Below are positions 42,345 through 50,724 of a stretch of 53,150 nucleotides of DNA, piece by piece. Location of the stretch: contig JAZQJI010000024.1 in assembly GCA_045541475.1 (NCBI GenBank), positions 1-53,150 of the forward strand, read 5' to 3'. A program made the translations under genes and the position numbers. Position 1 is the stretch's first letter, and every line of letters begins with the position of its first letter. This stretch comes from RGIG3077 sp045541475 (GTDB taxonomy: Bacteria; Bacillota; Clostridia; Oscillospirales; Ruminococcaceae). The notes beneath the pieces were generated by a model. That model was not told where the DNA came from. It saw only the letters and a list, made by a program, of their open reading frames with translations, and did no database searches.

Positions 42345-44441
42345 ATGATAGGAAACGAATTACGGAAACTGTTCTGTACACGTTCTGTTCTGCTGTCCGT
42401 CATAGGCCTTTTGATTGCAAATGTGGTTCTGTTATGCCTGCAGATCGGACGAGATTCGATTCCGGCAGAGGACTACAAAGCGATCTATGCACAACTGCAA
42501 GGTAAATCCAACGATCGGGCACAGGCAGAGGTATTGCAGCAATACGAAAAACTGCGGGAACAGTGGAAGCTTGCAGAGGGTGCGTGCTGGGATGAGATGG
42601 CGTTGTATGCTGTGATTCTGGATGAGATCACGGCGATCACTTCATATGATGACTATCTGACAGGCATTGACGAAGCAGCAGCACGGATGCAGCAAAGCAG
42701 CTTGTTCGGCAAACCCGATTCCTTCAGCTACCGCAATATCCGGAAAACACCTTCGGATTTTGCACATCTCAAGGGCATAGAACTTAACCTCTCCCCATCC
42801 AAAGGAATCGAACTTGCCACTGATTTTCCTGTAACCGACGGCATTGCCGCCTGCATACTGCTGCTCACGATATTAACACTGGTCATGCGAGAAAAGGAAC
42901 AGAATCAGCTTTTACTGTATCACACCACATTCCACGGACGTGGAAGGCTGGGACTTGCAAAGCTGTGTGCATGTTTCACCATTGGAATTGCTGCGGCAGT
43001 GCTGTTGTATGTCTGCAATCTTCTGATCTGCGGCGGTATCTATGGACTGGGTGATCTGAGCCGACCGATCCAGTCCGTTCACGCAATGAACGGCAGCTGC
43101 TTTCAGCTGACAGTGGGGGCATATCTCGGATTGTTTTTGCTTGCAAAATCAGCGGTGTATTGTCTGCTTGCAGCGGTCATGTATCTGACGGCGGTATTTG
43201 CAAAATCCGCACCCCAGTGTTTCGGAACGCTTACGATCGTTGGGGGGATTTCGGCGGCATTGTGGATGATAATCCCGAGTGAAAGCATATTCTGTCTGCT
43301 CAAATATGTGAATCTGCTGGCGTTTCTGGATACGCAGACGCTGTTTGCCGTCTATCAGAACCGCAATGTATTCGGCTTCCCCGTTGGGCAGATGACTGTG
43401 TTTGCGGTGTCCGTCTGCATCATGCTGACAGTCATATCGCTGTTCTCTGTGAAGCTGTTTGCACGAATGTCCGTGATCCGGAATCAGACAAAACGTCCGC
43501 ATCTGCGATGGATCCGGCATACGCATCTGCATCTGTTCAGCCATGAATGCTATAAGGTGTTCATCGGCGGCAAGGTACTGTGGATCATAGCGGCACTGCT
43601 GTTGTGTCGTGTGCTGTTCTATACACCGCTTCAGGTATCCTATACACCCGATGAGATCTATTATCGGCAGTATATGACGGAGCTTGCGGGTGAATACACA
43701 GCCGAAAAAGAAGCATGGCTAATGGAAGAAAAAGCATCACTGGATGCAGCACAATCAGAATATATGGCCGCATTGCAGGCTGCGGGAGAGAACACCCTGC
43801 TTGTTGTGACAAAGTATCAGAGTATCCTTGCACCAAAAGCCGCATTGGAAGAAACTATCCGTCATGCCGAACACCTGCGATCTGTTCCCGACGGCGCATT
43901 TTTCTATGACCGAGGGTATCGGCTGCTGACATCGGGCGCAGAAAACAAAACCCATATTCTGCTTGCCATGCTGATGAGTGCGCTGCTCCTGTGCTGTATA
44001 TCAGGGATATTCACAAGAGAATACCACACGCAGATGCACATGCTGCTGCATTCCTCCTACAAAGGGCAAAAGCCTGTGCTGATCTGTAAACTGTGTATTG
44101 CGTTTTTCATCGTGTTGATGGTATATCTTGCGGTGTATGTGCCGTATTTCATGCAGGTCTTATCCGCCTGTGGCATGGTTGGGGCAGATGCTCCCGCCGC
44201 ATCCATGGAACATCTGCAGGGATGGAACTGTTCGGTCGGCGGCTATCTGATTCTGTTGAGTCTGAAACGATTTGCGGGCTTTCTGCTGCAGACAGTGACG
44301 CTGTGGCTGTTATCCCATAAATTGCAGAACACATCGGCACTCATTGCCGCTGCAGGTGTGCTGTTCCTTTTGCCGCTGCTGCTTGTGTGGCTCGGTATTC
44401 CCGGGATGCAGCATCTGCTTTGGAGCCCATTGATTCTATAA
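42345..44441 (+). CDS. ABC transporter permease, large two-half type
   Basis: A 698-residue polytopic protein with about 12 membrane helices in two similar halves. Each half begins with a helix, then an extracytoplasmic domain of 100-150 residues rich in charged helices (first half about 40-150, second about 430-530), then a bundle of five helices. This is the layout of ABC-2-like permeases fused head to tail. It pairs with the preceding ATPase. AGGAG precedes the ATG. The substrate is unknown; exporters of this form often handle peptides or membrane-active compounds. Confidence 0.82.
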   Translation: MIGNELRKLFCTRSVLLSVIGLLIANVVLLCLQIGRDSIPAEDYKAIYAQLQGKSNDRAQAEVLQQYEKLREQWKLAEGACWDEMALYAVILDEITAITSYDDYLTGIDEAAARMQQSSLFGKPDSFSYRNIRKTPSDFAHLKGIELNLSPSKGIELATDFPVTDGIAACILLLTILTLVMREKEQNQLLLYHTTFHGRGRLGLAKLCACFTIGIAAAVLLYVCNLLICGGIYGLGDLSRPIQSVHAMNGSCFQLTVGAYLGLFLLAKSAVYCLLAAVMYLTAVFAKSAPQCFGTLTIVGGISAALWMIIPSESIFCLLKYVNLLAFLDTQTLFAVYQNRNVFGFPVGQMTVFAVSVCIMLTVISLFSVKLFARMSVIRNQTKRPHLRWIRHTHLHLFSHECYKVFIGGKVLWIIAALLLCRVLFYTPLQVSYTPDEIYYRQYMTELAGEYTAEKEAWLMEEKASLDAAQSEYMAALQAAGENTLLVVTKYQSILAPKAALEETIRHAEHLRSVPDGAFFYDRGYRLLTSGAENKTHILLAMLMSALLLCCISGIFTREYHTQMHMLLHSSYKGQKPVLICKLCIAFFIVLMVYLAVYVPYFMQVLSACGMVGADAPAASMEHLQGWNCSVGGYLILLSLKRFAGFLLQTVTLWLLSHKLQNTSALIAAAGVLFLLPLLLVWLGIPGMQHLLWSPLIL

Positions 44442-44450
44442 GGAGAACCT

Positions 44451-45980
44451 ATGAAAATCAAATCAATCTTATGCTTTTGTACGCTGTCCATTCTGCTTTG
44501 CGGATGTCAGCCGCAGAGCGATTCTATTGCATCGGAATCCACTGAAACTACATCGGTTGCAGAAACTACAACGATATCGTCTGCCGAAAATACACCATCG
44601 CAAAAGGAATTGAATTTTCCGTCCTATGAAGAAATACAGAGTGAATATCCCGACAAGACTGTTCTGGTGTGGGTCATCGAGGAAACACTTTATGAGCGTA
44701 ATTACCCGTTCCGTACGGCAGAAGTCAACGCTTATCTGGATGAAAAGGGCTATGATTTTGCGGTCTGCTTTGTGCCGATCCGTGGAGATGAACAAACCTA
44801 TACAGCACAGGTAACCGACATGATCAATGCCGGTGAACAGGTAGATATCATCTATGCTTCCTTCACCACAAGCGGTGAGGCGGGCAGTAATTCGTATCAC
44901 AAATACATTTACAACGGGCTGTTTGCGCCGCTGGATCCCTATTTTGATACCGCAGAGGGAAAGATTCTCTATGAACTGATGCCGGAGAATCATTGGGAAG
45001 CACTCCGTGTGAATGGTCATATCTACGGTGTGGATGGCTCCATGCAGACTTTGAGTCTGGATTATGGATACTATGTCAACGCAGAACTGGCTGAAAAGTA
45101 TGGATATGATATTCATTCGCCATTGGAAGAACAGATTGCAATTCTGGACCAGGTCAAAAGCACTGAGCAGAAATGCGATGTGTTTGCCGCCTGGGAAAAC
45201 TATACGAGTTTCTCTTATTATGCGAATATACAGACCATCACATCCGCTGTGTACTGGGATGATACAGAGCATCGGGCAAAGATTGCACCGGATCATGTCC
45301 AATATACAGATCGTCTGAAGCTGTTTTATACACTGAAACAGAAAGGGCTCCTTGCAAGACCCGAAATGCAGGATAAGTTCTTCATCCTGCAGACGAATTT
45401 TTGTCCCGGAGCAGGACTGGTATGGGAGGCAGACGAAACGATCTCCGTACCATACGGCGAAAATACAGTGGAGGCGTACCCGTTATTCCCAAAGGATACT
45501 GCTGTACGGCAGGCTTACTGTGCAACCGGAATCAGCACGCAATCACAGCATCCCGACATGGCATTTCGGTTGCTTGCACTGACACAAACGGATGCTGACC
45601 TTAACAATCTGCTGACCTATGGTGTAGAGGGCGAGGATTATGAACTTGTGGATGGTATTGTCAGCCAGGTGCAGAATCGTGTCAGTCTTGATCGCTTTGC
45701 CAATTACATGATCTGTCACCCCCACCAAAGCAATGGTTTTTCTGCTGAAGATTACCATACGATCTTTGCATCGGCAGCCGTTTCGGAGGATATAAGTTTT
45801 GCCTTTGACGGCAGGGAGATGATTCCTCAAACGCAAGCGATTGCTGAGGTTCTCGATGCATTTACGCTTTCAACCGATCAGAGTTTGGATGAGATACTGA
45901 ACGCATTGAAAATGAAGCTGGAGCAGGCCGGCATTCAGGAAGTCATTGATGAATGCAACAGGCAGTATTTACAAGGCTAA
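44451..45980 (+). CDS. Extracellular solute-binding lipoprotein
   Basis: A 509-residue lipoprotein. Lipobox LLCGC (Cys near 19) and a Ser/Thr/Glu-rich linker (about 22-50) lead into a solute-binding protein fold of the family 1 type: DKTVLVWVIEE..., a YGVDGSMQTLSLDYGYYVNAELAEKYG segment near 190-217, and conserved aromatic positions further on. Such proteins normally serve ABC importers, but the adjacent ABC pair looks like an exporter. The protein may therefore act as a sensor or scavenger for the sigma/anti-sigma system. AAGGAG precedes the ATG; it is the last gene of the CTG-rich cluster. Confidence 0.82.
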   Translation: MKIKSILCFCTLSILLCGCQPQSDSIASESTETTSVAETTTISSAENTPSQKELNFPSYEEIQSEYPDKTVLVWVIEETLYERNYPFRTAEVNAYLDEKGYDFAVCFVPIRGDEQTYTAQVTDMINAGEQVDIIYASFTTSGEAGSNSYHKYIYNGLFAPLDPYFDTAEGKILYELMPENHWEALRVNGHIYGVDGSMQTLSLDYGYYVNAELAEKYGYDIHSPLEEQIAILDQVKSTEQKCDVFAAWENYTSFSYYANIQTITSAVYWDDTEHRAKIAPDHVQYTDRLKLFYTLKQKGLLARPEMQDKFFILQTNFCPGAGLVWEADETISVPYGENTVEAYPLFPKDTAVRQAYCATGISTQSQHPDMAFRLLALTQTDADLNNLLTYGVEGEDYELVDGIVSQVQNRVSLDRFANYMICHPHQSNGFSAEDYHTIFASAAVSEDISFAFDGREMIPQTQAIAEVLDAFTLSTDQSLDEILNALKMKLEQAGIQEVIDECNRQYLQG

Positions 45981-46010
45981 TAAAATGGGAATTAACTTAT
46001 TGCAACTATT

Positions 46011-46109
46011 GTTGCATTAAGCAAAAGCAAGCTCTCCGAGCGATGAAATGCTTCGAAAACATCGTAGAATCGTCTCTTCTGGATGTCATCTATTTGGAGC
46101 AAGACAGAC
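46011..46109 (+). repeat. Dispersed repeat copy A
   Basis: Bases 46011-46071 are about 80% identical by eye to 51996-52056, and bases 46082-46109 nearly match 52761-52788. One frame reads KQKQALRAMKCFENIVESSLLDVIYLEQDRHF, so the family may be the decayed 3' end of a gene. It sits directly downstream of the solute-binding lipoprotein gene and upstream of a terminator, at the left border of the accessory region. Confidence 0.65.
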
Positions 46110-46140
46110 ATTTTTCCTTCACGGAAAAGATATAGAGCCA

Positions 46141-46168
46141 AAAAAGCCCGAGATATCGGGCTTTTTTG
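46141..46168 (+). terminator. Rho-independent terminator of the ABC/lipoprotein operon
   Basis: AAAAAGCCCGA (46141-46151), loop GATA, TCGGGCTTTTTT (46156-46167). Symmetric, so it may work in both directions. Confidence 0.88.
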
Positions 46169-46275
46169 CTGCCCAAACGCCGAAAAAATTTAGTGTAAAA
46201 CCGTAGATGACATTTTGCTTTTTTAAGCCTACAAGTGGACTTGAACGGGCGTTTTTTCATTTTCAAGAGAATTGC

Positions 46276-46316
46276 GAGCAGATTTGGAGAGAAATTTCCG
46301 AAGTCTGCTCTTTTTT
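46276..46316 (+). terminator. Hairpin with T-run in the 536-base intergenic stretch
   Basis: GAGCAGA (46276-46282) pairs with TCTGCTC (46304-46310), followed by TTTTTT. No gene precedes it; the stretch 45981-46516 otherwise holds repeat copy A and two other terminators and no coding region I can support. Confidence 0.6.
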
Positions 46317-46430
46317 ACACAGAAAATCTTTCACAAAGTTTCTGGCGGTTTCTTGTTCGTTATGCCGAATTGGTTGAGAGGTACATTCTCGATTGATTCG
46401 GATTTTTGTTTTTCTATATGCTATTAGAAA

Positions 46431-46460
46431 AAAGAGTTCGGTAAAATACCGAACTCTTTC
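46431..46460. terminator. Bidirectional terminator downstream of the dockerin fragment
   Basis: AAAGAGTTCGGT (46431-46442) and ACCGAACTCTTT (46448-46459) form a 12-bp stem. It faces the minus-strand dockerin fragment that ends at 46517. Confidence 0.8.
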
Positions 46461-46516
46461 TTAAGTAAGCTAATATCTTAATTATTTGATTTGCTTAATA
46501 AGCAGATGCTTTTTTG

Positions 46517-46889
46517 TTAATACCAAAAGCTGACTACTTCTCCCGTTGTGTGTCTTGCTACACATGTAGCATCAACAGCGTTGACTCTTCCGTCATAATT
46601 GACATCTACCGCAAGCAGAGCGTTGCCGGTTAATACCATGTATAGCATGCGATCCGATAAGCGTTGCATCATCGATTGTGATTTCTCCATCAAGATCTAC
46701 ATCACCCATAAGATACCAGTTAACCGAAACATAATCCTCACTTACATTTGTTCCGTCTGTAAGCTTAAGGTATGATTTGTTTTGCATTGTTAGAGAGCAA
46801 TGCTTTTTGTATTTGAGTTTATGAACGCATTGAGTCGGGTTTGATTGTAAGATTGTCAGAAGATAGCTTTGTGCCGCAAGATTTGCCAA
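46517..46889 (-). pseudogene. Frameshifted dockerin fragment
   Basis: On the minus strand one frame reads GDVDLDGEITIDDATLIGSH (near 46710-46650) and then fails. A different frame continues from about 46650 with LTGNALLAVDVNYDGRVNAVDATCVARHT and stops at 46517. Together they are the two calcium loops of a type I dockerin split by one frameshift near CATGCTATACATGG. The upstream part (YLKLTDGTNVSEDYVSVNWYLM) has no recognisable domain and no clear start, so only the 3' end of a former dockerin gene remains. It resembles, but is not a copy of, the pectate lyase dockerin. Confidence 0.75.
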
Positions 46890-46951
46890 TAAGAGTTTAA
46901 CATTTATTCTCTCGGCACAAATAGCTAAAGCGAATTTTACCGATTTATGAA

Positions 46952-46979
46952 TTGAAAATATTAAAAAATATGGTATAAT
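46952..46979 (+). promoter_or_regulatory. Promoter of the toxin/immunity array
   Basis: TTGAAA (46952-46957), 16 bases, TATAAT (46974-46979), followed by a leader of about 130 bases before the SUKH gene. Confidence 0.65.
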
Positions 46980-47012
46980 TTATATACAAGTAAAAATATT
47001 ATGCTTTTGGTA

Positions 47013-47068
47013 TGCGGCACGCCTTTTATTACAGCAAAAACAACGGCTTTGTTAATCGCCGTGCCGCA
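47013..47068 (+). promoter_or_regulatory. Long-range leader hairpin before the SUKH gene
   Basis: TGCGGCACG (47013-47021) pairs perfectly with CGTGCCGCA (47060-47068), closing a 38-base loop in the 5' leader, 50 bases ahead of the SUKH start codon. There is no T-run, so it is not a terminator. It may be a regulatory or stabilising structure. Confidence 0.4.
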
Positions 47069-47117
47069 AAGGGAAAAAGCAAAGAAAACAAAATAAAATT
47101 TAAAGGAGAAATGTATT

Positions 47118-47540
47118 ATGGTAGTACCAAACATCCCCAACAACAGCTTAACAGAGGAAATCAAGGAAATTGTCAGCTTATGCCAACAGCTTGAAGATCG
47201 ATATGATTCATATTTCAATCCGCCGGCATCAGAAGAAGAAATCATCGCATGGGAAAATGAACACGGAATAACCATTCCTGAAACATATAAGGATTGGTTG
47301 AGGTTTTCTAATGGGTCTGGAATGAAAGGTAGACTTGCAGATTTTTGGGGAGTGAAAAAGATTGGCAGTTGCGACCAGTTCCTTCCGAATGACTTGGTTA
47401 CTATTGGCGAATTGATTGGAGACGGTGAGTATCTTTGCTTTTCTAAGAAAACAGGAAAGATTATATGGGAAGATCATGGAAAAATGCGTGAATACGATAA
47501 TTTAAATGAAGTTATAAATGAGATATTAGATATAATGTAA
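47118..47540 (+). CDS. SMI1/KNR4 (SUKH) family immunity protein
   Basis: A 140-residue SUKH-domain protein. The family hallmarks are the N-terminal ASEEEIIAWENEHGITIPETYKDWLRFSNG stretch (about residues 36-65), the FWGVKKI strand and the C-terminal NEVINEIL helix. In bacteria SUKH proteins are typical immunity proteins of polymorphic toxin systems, mostly against nucleases. AAAGGAG precedes the ATG. The next gene, nine to twelve bases on, is a GHH-type nuclease toxin, which fits that role, although immunity genes more often lie after their toxin, so the partner may instead have been a lost upstream tip. Confidence 0.88.
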   Translation: MVVPNIPNNSLTEEIKEIVSLCQQLEDRYDSYFNPPASEEEIIAWENEHGITIPETYKDWLRFSNGSGMKGRLADFWGVKKIGSCDQFLPNDLVTIGELIGDGEYLCFSKKTGKIIWEDHGKMREYDNLNEVINEILDIM

Positions 47541-47552
47541 GGGAGACGGATG

Positions 47553-48587
47553 ATGACAAATGTAGAGATTTATAATTACTATGAAAGTATACCAAAGGGT
47601 TCTCGCTCAAGAACTATTACTGATCATTTTAATAGTTTAGATGTTACGCAAAGGAAATCATATATAGATTTTCTTTATAGTTTACCTGATGGTGATAAAA
47701 AGGCTGCGTCGATTACAAGATTATTAAGAAATCAAGCAGTTGATGATTTCTGGGAAAATGAACGACAGTCGATTCTGAAGGACGGAAAAGGCAGTCGTGA
47801 TTGGACACCCGAGCAGATTGAACAAATTTTGAATTTTGATGAAAACGGCAATATGAAATCATCTGCAGGTGTGGCTCAATATCTGGATGATGCAGGAAAT
47901 CTGCAATCGTACCAAGGTCACCATTTATTGAATGTTGACGCACACCCTGAATATGCAGGTGATTGGAGAAACATTCAGCCATTAACTGCAAGTGAGCATA
48001 TTAGCGGTGCACATGCGGGCAATACACATATACCAACAAGCTGGTATTACGATGCAGATACAAATTCTTATTTCCTTATAGACGGTACAACGGTAGATTT
48101 TGACACTATTGAATATGTTCCCAAGGTTGAAAGTGTTTTCAAATCCGATGCGGAAATGGCATTGCTGTTTGAAAATTATGACCTGCTGACTGACGGGGAA
48201 AAATATACACTAAAATATATTGATTGTACTATAGACAACGAAAAAACACTGACTGAACTTATGGATGTATATGACTATACATCAAAATACGGCAGTGAAA
48301 AGTTTAATGATATAACGATTTATATAAACGATGACGGAAATATTATTCAAAGCTCGTTGAAAAACAGCGGAGAAACAGCTTCGTCTTCGGTAAAATATAC
48401 TGCTAATATTGCTGAATTGAAAGAGTTCGGTTTGATAGATGATGTAGAGCTGACGCGCAGAATCGGTGATGAATTTGAAGGCTTGACATTTGCGCAAAGG
48501 TGGCAGATGAAGGAATATTTCACCTACCATTGCGCACTTGAGGATTTGCTCTTAGACCCGATGAATCCCGCTGCACAGGCGGCTTGA
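47553..48587 (+). CDS. GHH/HNH-type nuclease toxin
   Basis: A 344-residue protein with a nuclease core of the HNH/endonuclease VII superfamily, GHH clade: YQGHH (residues 120-124), then WRNIQPLTASEHISGAH (about 138-154) and NTH at 157-159, giving the metal-binding histidines. An N-terminal helical part (1-80) and a C-terminal part of about 170 residues (beta-rich, unassigned) flank the core. There is no signal peptide and no long delivery region, so this is either a free-standing toxin or a tip detached from its carrier. GGGAG lies seven bases before ATG 47553; ATG 47550 is an alternative. It follows the SUKH gene and precedes a frameshifted gene in the immunity position. Confidence 0.8.
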   Translation: MTNVEIYNYYESIPKGSRSRTITDHFNSLDVTQRKSYIDFLYSLPDGDKKAASITRLLRNQAVDDFWENERQSILKDGKGSRDWTPEQIEQILNFDENGNMKSSAGVAQYLDDAGNLQSYQGHHLLNVDAHPEYAGDWRNIQPLTASEHISGAHAGNTHIPTSWYYDADTNSYFLIDGTTVDFDTIEYVPKVESVFKSDAEMALLFENYDLLTDGEKYTLKYIDCTIDNEKTLTELMDVYDYTSKYGSEKFNDITIYINDDGNIIQSSLKNSGETASSSVKYTANIAELKEFGLIDDVELTRRIGDEFEGLTFAQRWQMKEYFTYHCALEDLLLDPMNPAAQAA

Positions 48588-48625
48588 TATAATTTTAAGA
48601 ATAACTAAAAAAGGAGAAATTAATT

Positions 48626-49119
48626 ATGGCTTTCGTAAACGCATATTTAACAGACGAAGAAAAAAGAAATTTTGAAGAAGCAAAAATTCCAGACCCACGT
48701 TATAATTTGGCAAAAATATTTTTGGCACCCAATAAATGGACGATAGACAGGGAAAAAATATTGCTTTGATATATTGTGGCGTTGCCAACCGTGACGAATA
48801 TTATAAGGAATGCTTTGTGCTTATCTGTGATAGAATAGGTTCTGAAAATATAATTAGTTTAACATTAAAAAGAATATCTATCGAGTTTCAAAAGCAACGA
48901 AAAATGCAACAAATATATAACGTGGATTATGTACAAAGTTGGGATATTATAAATATTGATGTGCCATACAGTTTAAAAGAAAGATTTCCAAATGAAGAAT
49001 TATATCATATACTAGAAGATGCACTGACTATATATGGAATTAACGGAAAGGAAACTAAAGAAAATAGATATAAAGTTATTCTATCGCTAAATGGGAGCGT
49101 GATTAATTATGCAAATTAA
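48626..49119 (+). pseudogene. Frameshifted putative immunity gene
   Basis: AAGGAG and ATG 48626 start a frame (MAFVNAYLTDEEKRNFEEAKIPD...) that stops at 48769 after 47 codons. The same protein continues in another frame from about 48760 (IALIYCGVANRDEYYKE...) to 49119. Adding one A to the six-A tract at 48753-48758 joins them into one product of about 164 residues. The family is not recognised, but size, lack of signals and position right after a nuclease toxin fit an immunity protein. It is either decayed or switched by slippage in the A-tract. A separate re-start at ATG 48736 could give a 127-residue product. Confidence 0.65.
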
Positions 49120-49612
49120 TACACTGAATGGAATAATCAATATAGATTTGAATACAATCTCATTAGATGATATAAGTGAAATTCTCTCTGAATTTTCCGT
49201 AGAAACAGATTCATCTGTCGGATATGGACAAATATTTGCGCAAACAGCAATAAATGCTATTAACTGGGCGAGTTTGAACGGATTATATTGGATGTATTCT
49301 GATAATTATGATAATTGGAGCAACGAAGATTATATCAATTTAGAGTTCGATATTGTTTCTGATCGCAAACTAGTATGGTATTCGTTAAAGGATGATAACA
49401 AGTACAACATATCTGTTCTTGCACTAGTATTAATGTATGGTGTGACTACAGTTGAGTGTACAATTAGCGGAATGGGCAACGATTATTATCAATATAGTGA
49501 TGATGAGGTGTTGGCAATGATTATCAGATACAACGGATATAACGATGGTGCAATTAACGAATACGGACCGGAGGTATTCAAAACTTATGAAGTCTTTAAA
49601 AAGTATAACTAG
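49109..49612 (+). CDS. Hypothetical protein, putative immunity type
   Basis: A 167-residue soluble acidic protein, very rich in Asn, Asp and Tyr (YWMYSDNYDNWSNEDYINLEFD, then short Tyr-rich segments), not assigned to a family. The ATG overlaps the preceding gene by 11 bases. The compositional profile, size and setting in the toxin/immunity array suggest an immunity-type protein, but this rests on context only. A run of genes here overlaps by 8-26 bases, indicating co-translation. Confidence 0.6.
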   Translation: MQINTLNGIINIDLNTISLDDISEILSEFSVETDSSVGYGQIFAQTAINAINWASLNGLYWMYSDNYDNWSNEDYINLEFDIVSDRKLVWYSLKDDNKYNISVLALVLMYGVTTVECTISGMGNDYYQYSDDEVLAMIIRYNGYNDGAINEYGPEVFKTYEVFKKYN

Positions 49613-50141
49613 GTATGCGATTTTTGTCTTGGTTGCGCTTATATTCATTGCATTTACAGCTTGTGCAATATATATGATTTCCGACGAGGATTTTGATTCG
49701 TATACGCATCAAAAGTTTGAAGTTAGCTTTGAACTTGTGGGGGATGTTTACGATGTGAATAATGTTGTTGCACAGCTTGAAACATATATAAAAGACTATT
49801 CAGAGTATGATATGTCGGCTATATATGGTATATATAGGTTTAAGTCGGATTTGAACAGTAGAACTGCAATGTATGCTTTTAATAGTGATATATTAAAAGA
49901 TGGCAGTAAAGCAACTTTGGAATTTGAGATAAATCTTAATGAAAAGAAAGTGTATTCTGTAAAATATGAAAAAGGGGAAGGCAAACGAGTTCCGAGTTAT
50001 CCGAGCCAGTCGTTTGAATATGAATATACTAATGTGATGGAAGTGTATTATAAATATTGCGCAGAGAACTCGGTAACCGATCCTGCATTGAGTGTTTTTC
50101 TTGAAAACAGTGATATAAGGATAATTCAATATAATGATTAA
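49587..50141 (+). CDS. Membrane-anchored hypothetical protein
   Basis: A 184-residue protein with one N-terminal transmembrane helix (about residues 8-30, YAIFVLVALIFIAFTACAIYMI) and an extracytoplasmic domain with an alpha/beta pattern. The ATG at 49587 follows GGAGG and overlaps the end of the previous gene by 26 bases; a 14-residue longer frame exists but lacks a binding site. The family is not recognised. Its stop codon overlaps the start of a toxin-linker remnant (ATGATTAA). It may be an immunity protein against a toxin that acts at the membrane or in the wall. Confidence 0.6.
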   Translation: MKSLKSITRYAIFVLVALIFIAFTACAIYMISDEDFDSYTHQKFEVSFELVGDVYDVNNVVAQLETYIKDYSEYDMSAIYGIYRFKSDLNSRTAMYAFNSDILKDGSKATLEFEINLNEKKVYSVKYEKGEGKRVPSYPSQSFEYEYTNVMEVYYKYCAENSVTDPALSVFLENSDIRIIQYND

Positions 50142-50327
50142 TCCGATCGCTTTCCCAAATACCGACGGCGACGGCTTGCTTGACGGAGAAATACTATGTC
50201 AAATGCCCCTGATGGTAAAAAGTGGTCTCTATATCGCAATGCACCAGTTACAAACAATGTTTCTAAGGGGACTGCGAGAGCGTTTTCGGAATATATTATA
50301 AACCAATGGAGTTTGTGGAATGACTAA
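50134..50327 (+). pseudogene. Orphan toxin-tip remnant with calcium-binding linker
   Basis: From ATG 50134 the frame reads MINPIAFPNTDGDGLLDGE, that is, a thrombospondin type 3-like calcium-binding linker unit. After about 50190 the coding-like sequence shifts to another frame (from ATG 50196: MSNAPDGKKWSLYRNAPVTN..., 43 residues, ending FSEYIINQWSLWND). That short tip stops at 50327, overlapping the start of the next gene by eight bases, the usual geometry of a toxin tip and its immunity gene. The body of the toxin is missing, so this is a silent cassette. Confidence 0.65.
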
Positions 50328-50691
50328 ATCAAAGAAAACTATAGTTGCAGTAGTTTTAGTTATATTGTTTATATCATTAGTGGTAATTATTGTTGCAAAT
50401 TATTACAGAAATATTTTTGAAGAAAGCTCTGCAAACAGCGATGTATCAGTGCGGATAGAAACATCTGGTATTTTTCAGCCAGCTAGTATGGGAGGCAAAG
50501 AATATAGGATTATTGTTTGCGAAGGTAAAGGCATATTTAGGGATGTTTTGCTTTCAGATACATTTTGGTTTGTTAATGATGGCGCTGGTCTTGCTGATAA
50601 TAATATTAGTGTTGAATGGTTTGATGATTATGTGAAAATTACAATTGACAGTGATGAAATGAATGCTGTGATATACACATGTGCCTTTTAA
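50320..50691 (+). CDS. Small single-pass membrane protein, putative immunity
   Basis: A 123-residue protein with an N-terminal transmembrane helix (about 7-27, TIVAVVLVILFISLVVIIVA) and a beta-rich outer domain (about 40-123). It starts inside the last codons of the orphan toxin tip (ATGACTAA). The family is not recognised. Overlap with the tip and the shared layout with the neighbouring membrane proteins make an immunity role plausible. A hairpin at 50702-50721 (GCCCTGC/GCAGGGC) follows. Confidence 0.6.
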   Translation: MTKSKKTIVAVVLVILFISLVVIIVANYYRNIFEESSANSDVSVRIETSGIFQPASMGGKEYRIIVCEGKGIFRDVLLSDTFWFVNDGAGLADNNISVEWFDDYVKITIDSDEMNAVIYTCAF

Positions 50692-50724
50692 GTATTTGTC
50701 TGCCCTGCTAAATAAGCAGGGCGG

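Noticed and set aside
45953..46135. 60-codon gene after the solute-binding lipoprotein
   Set aside because: No ribosome binding site; its coding look comes from repeat copy A, probably a gene 3'-end remnant.
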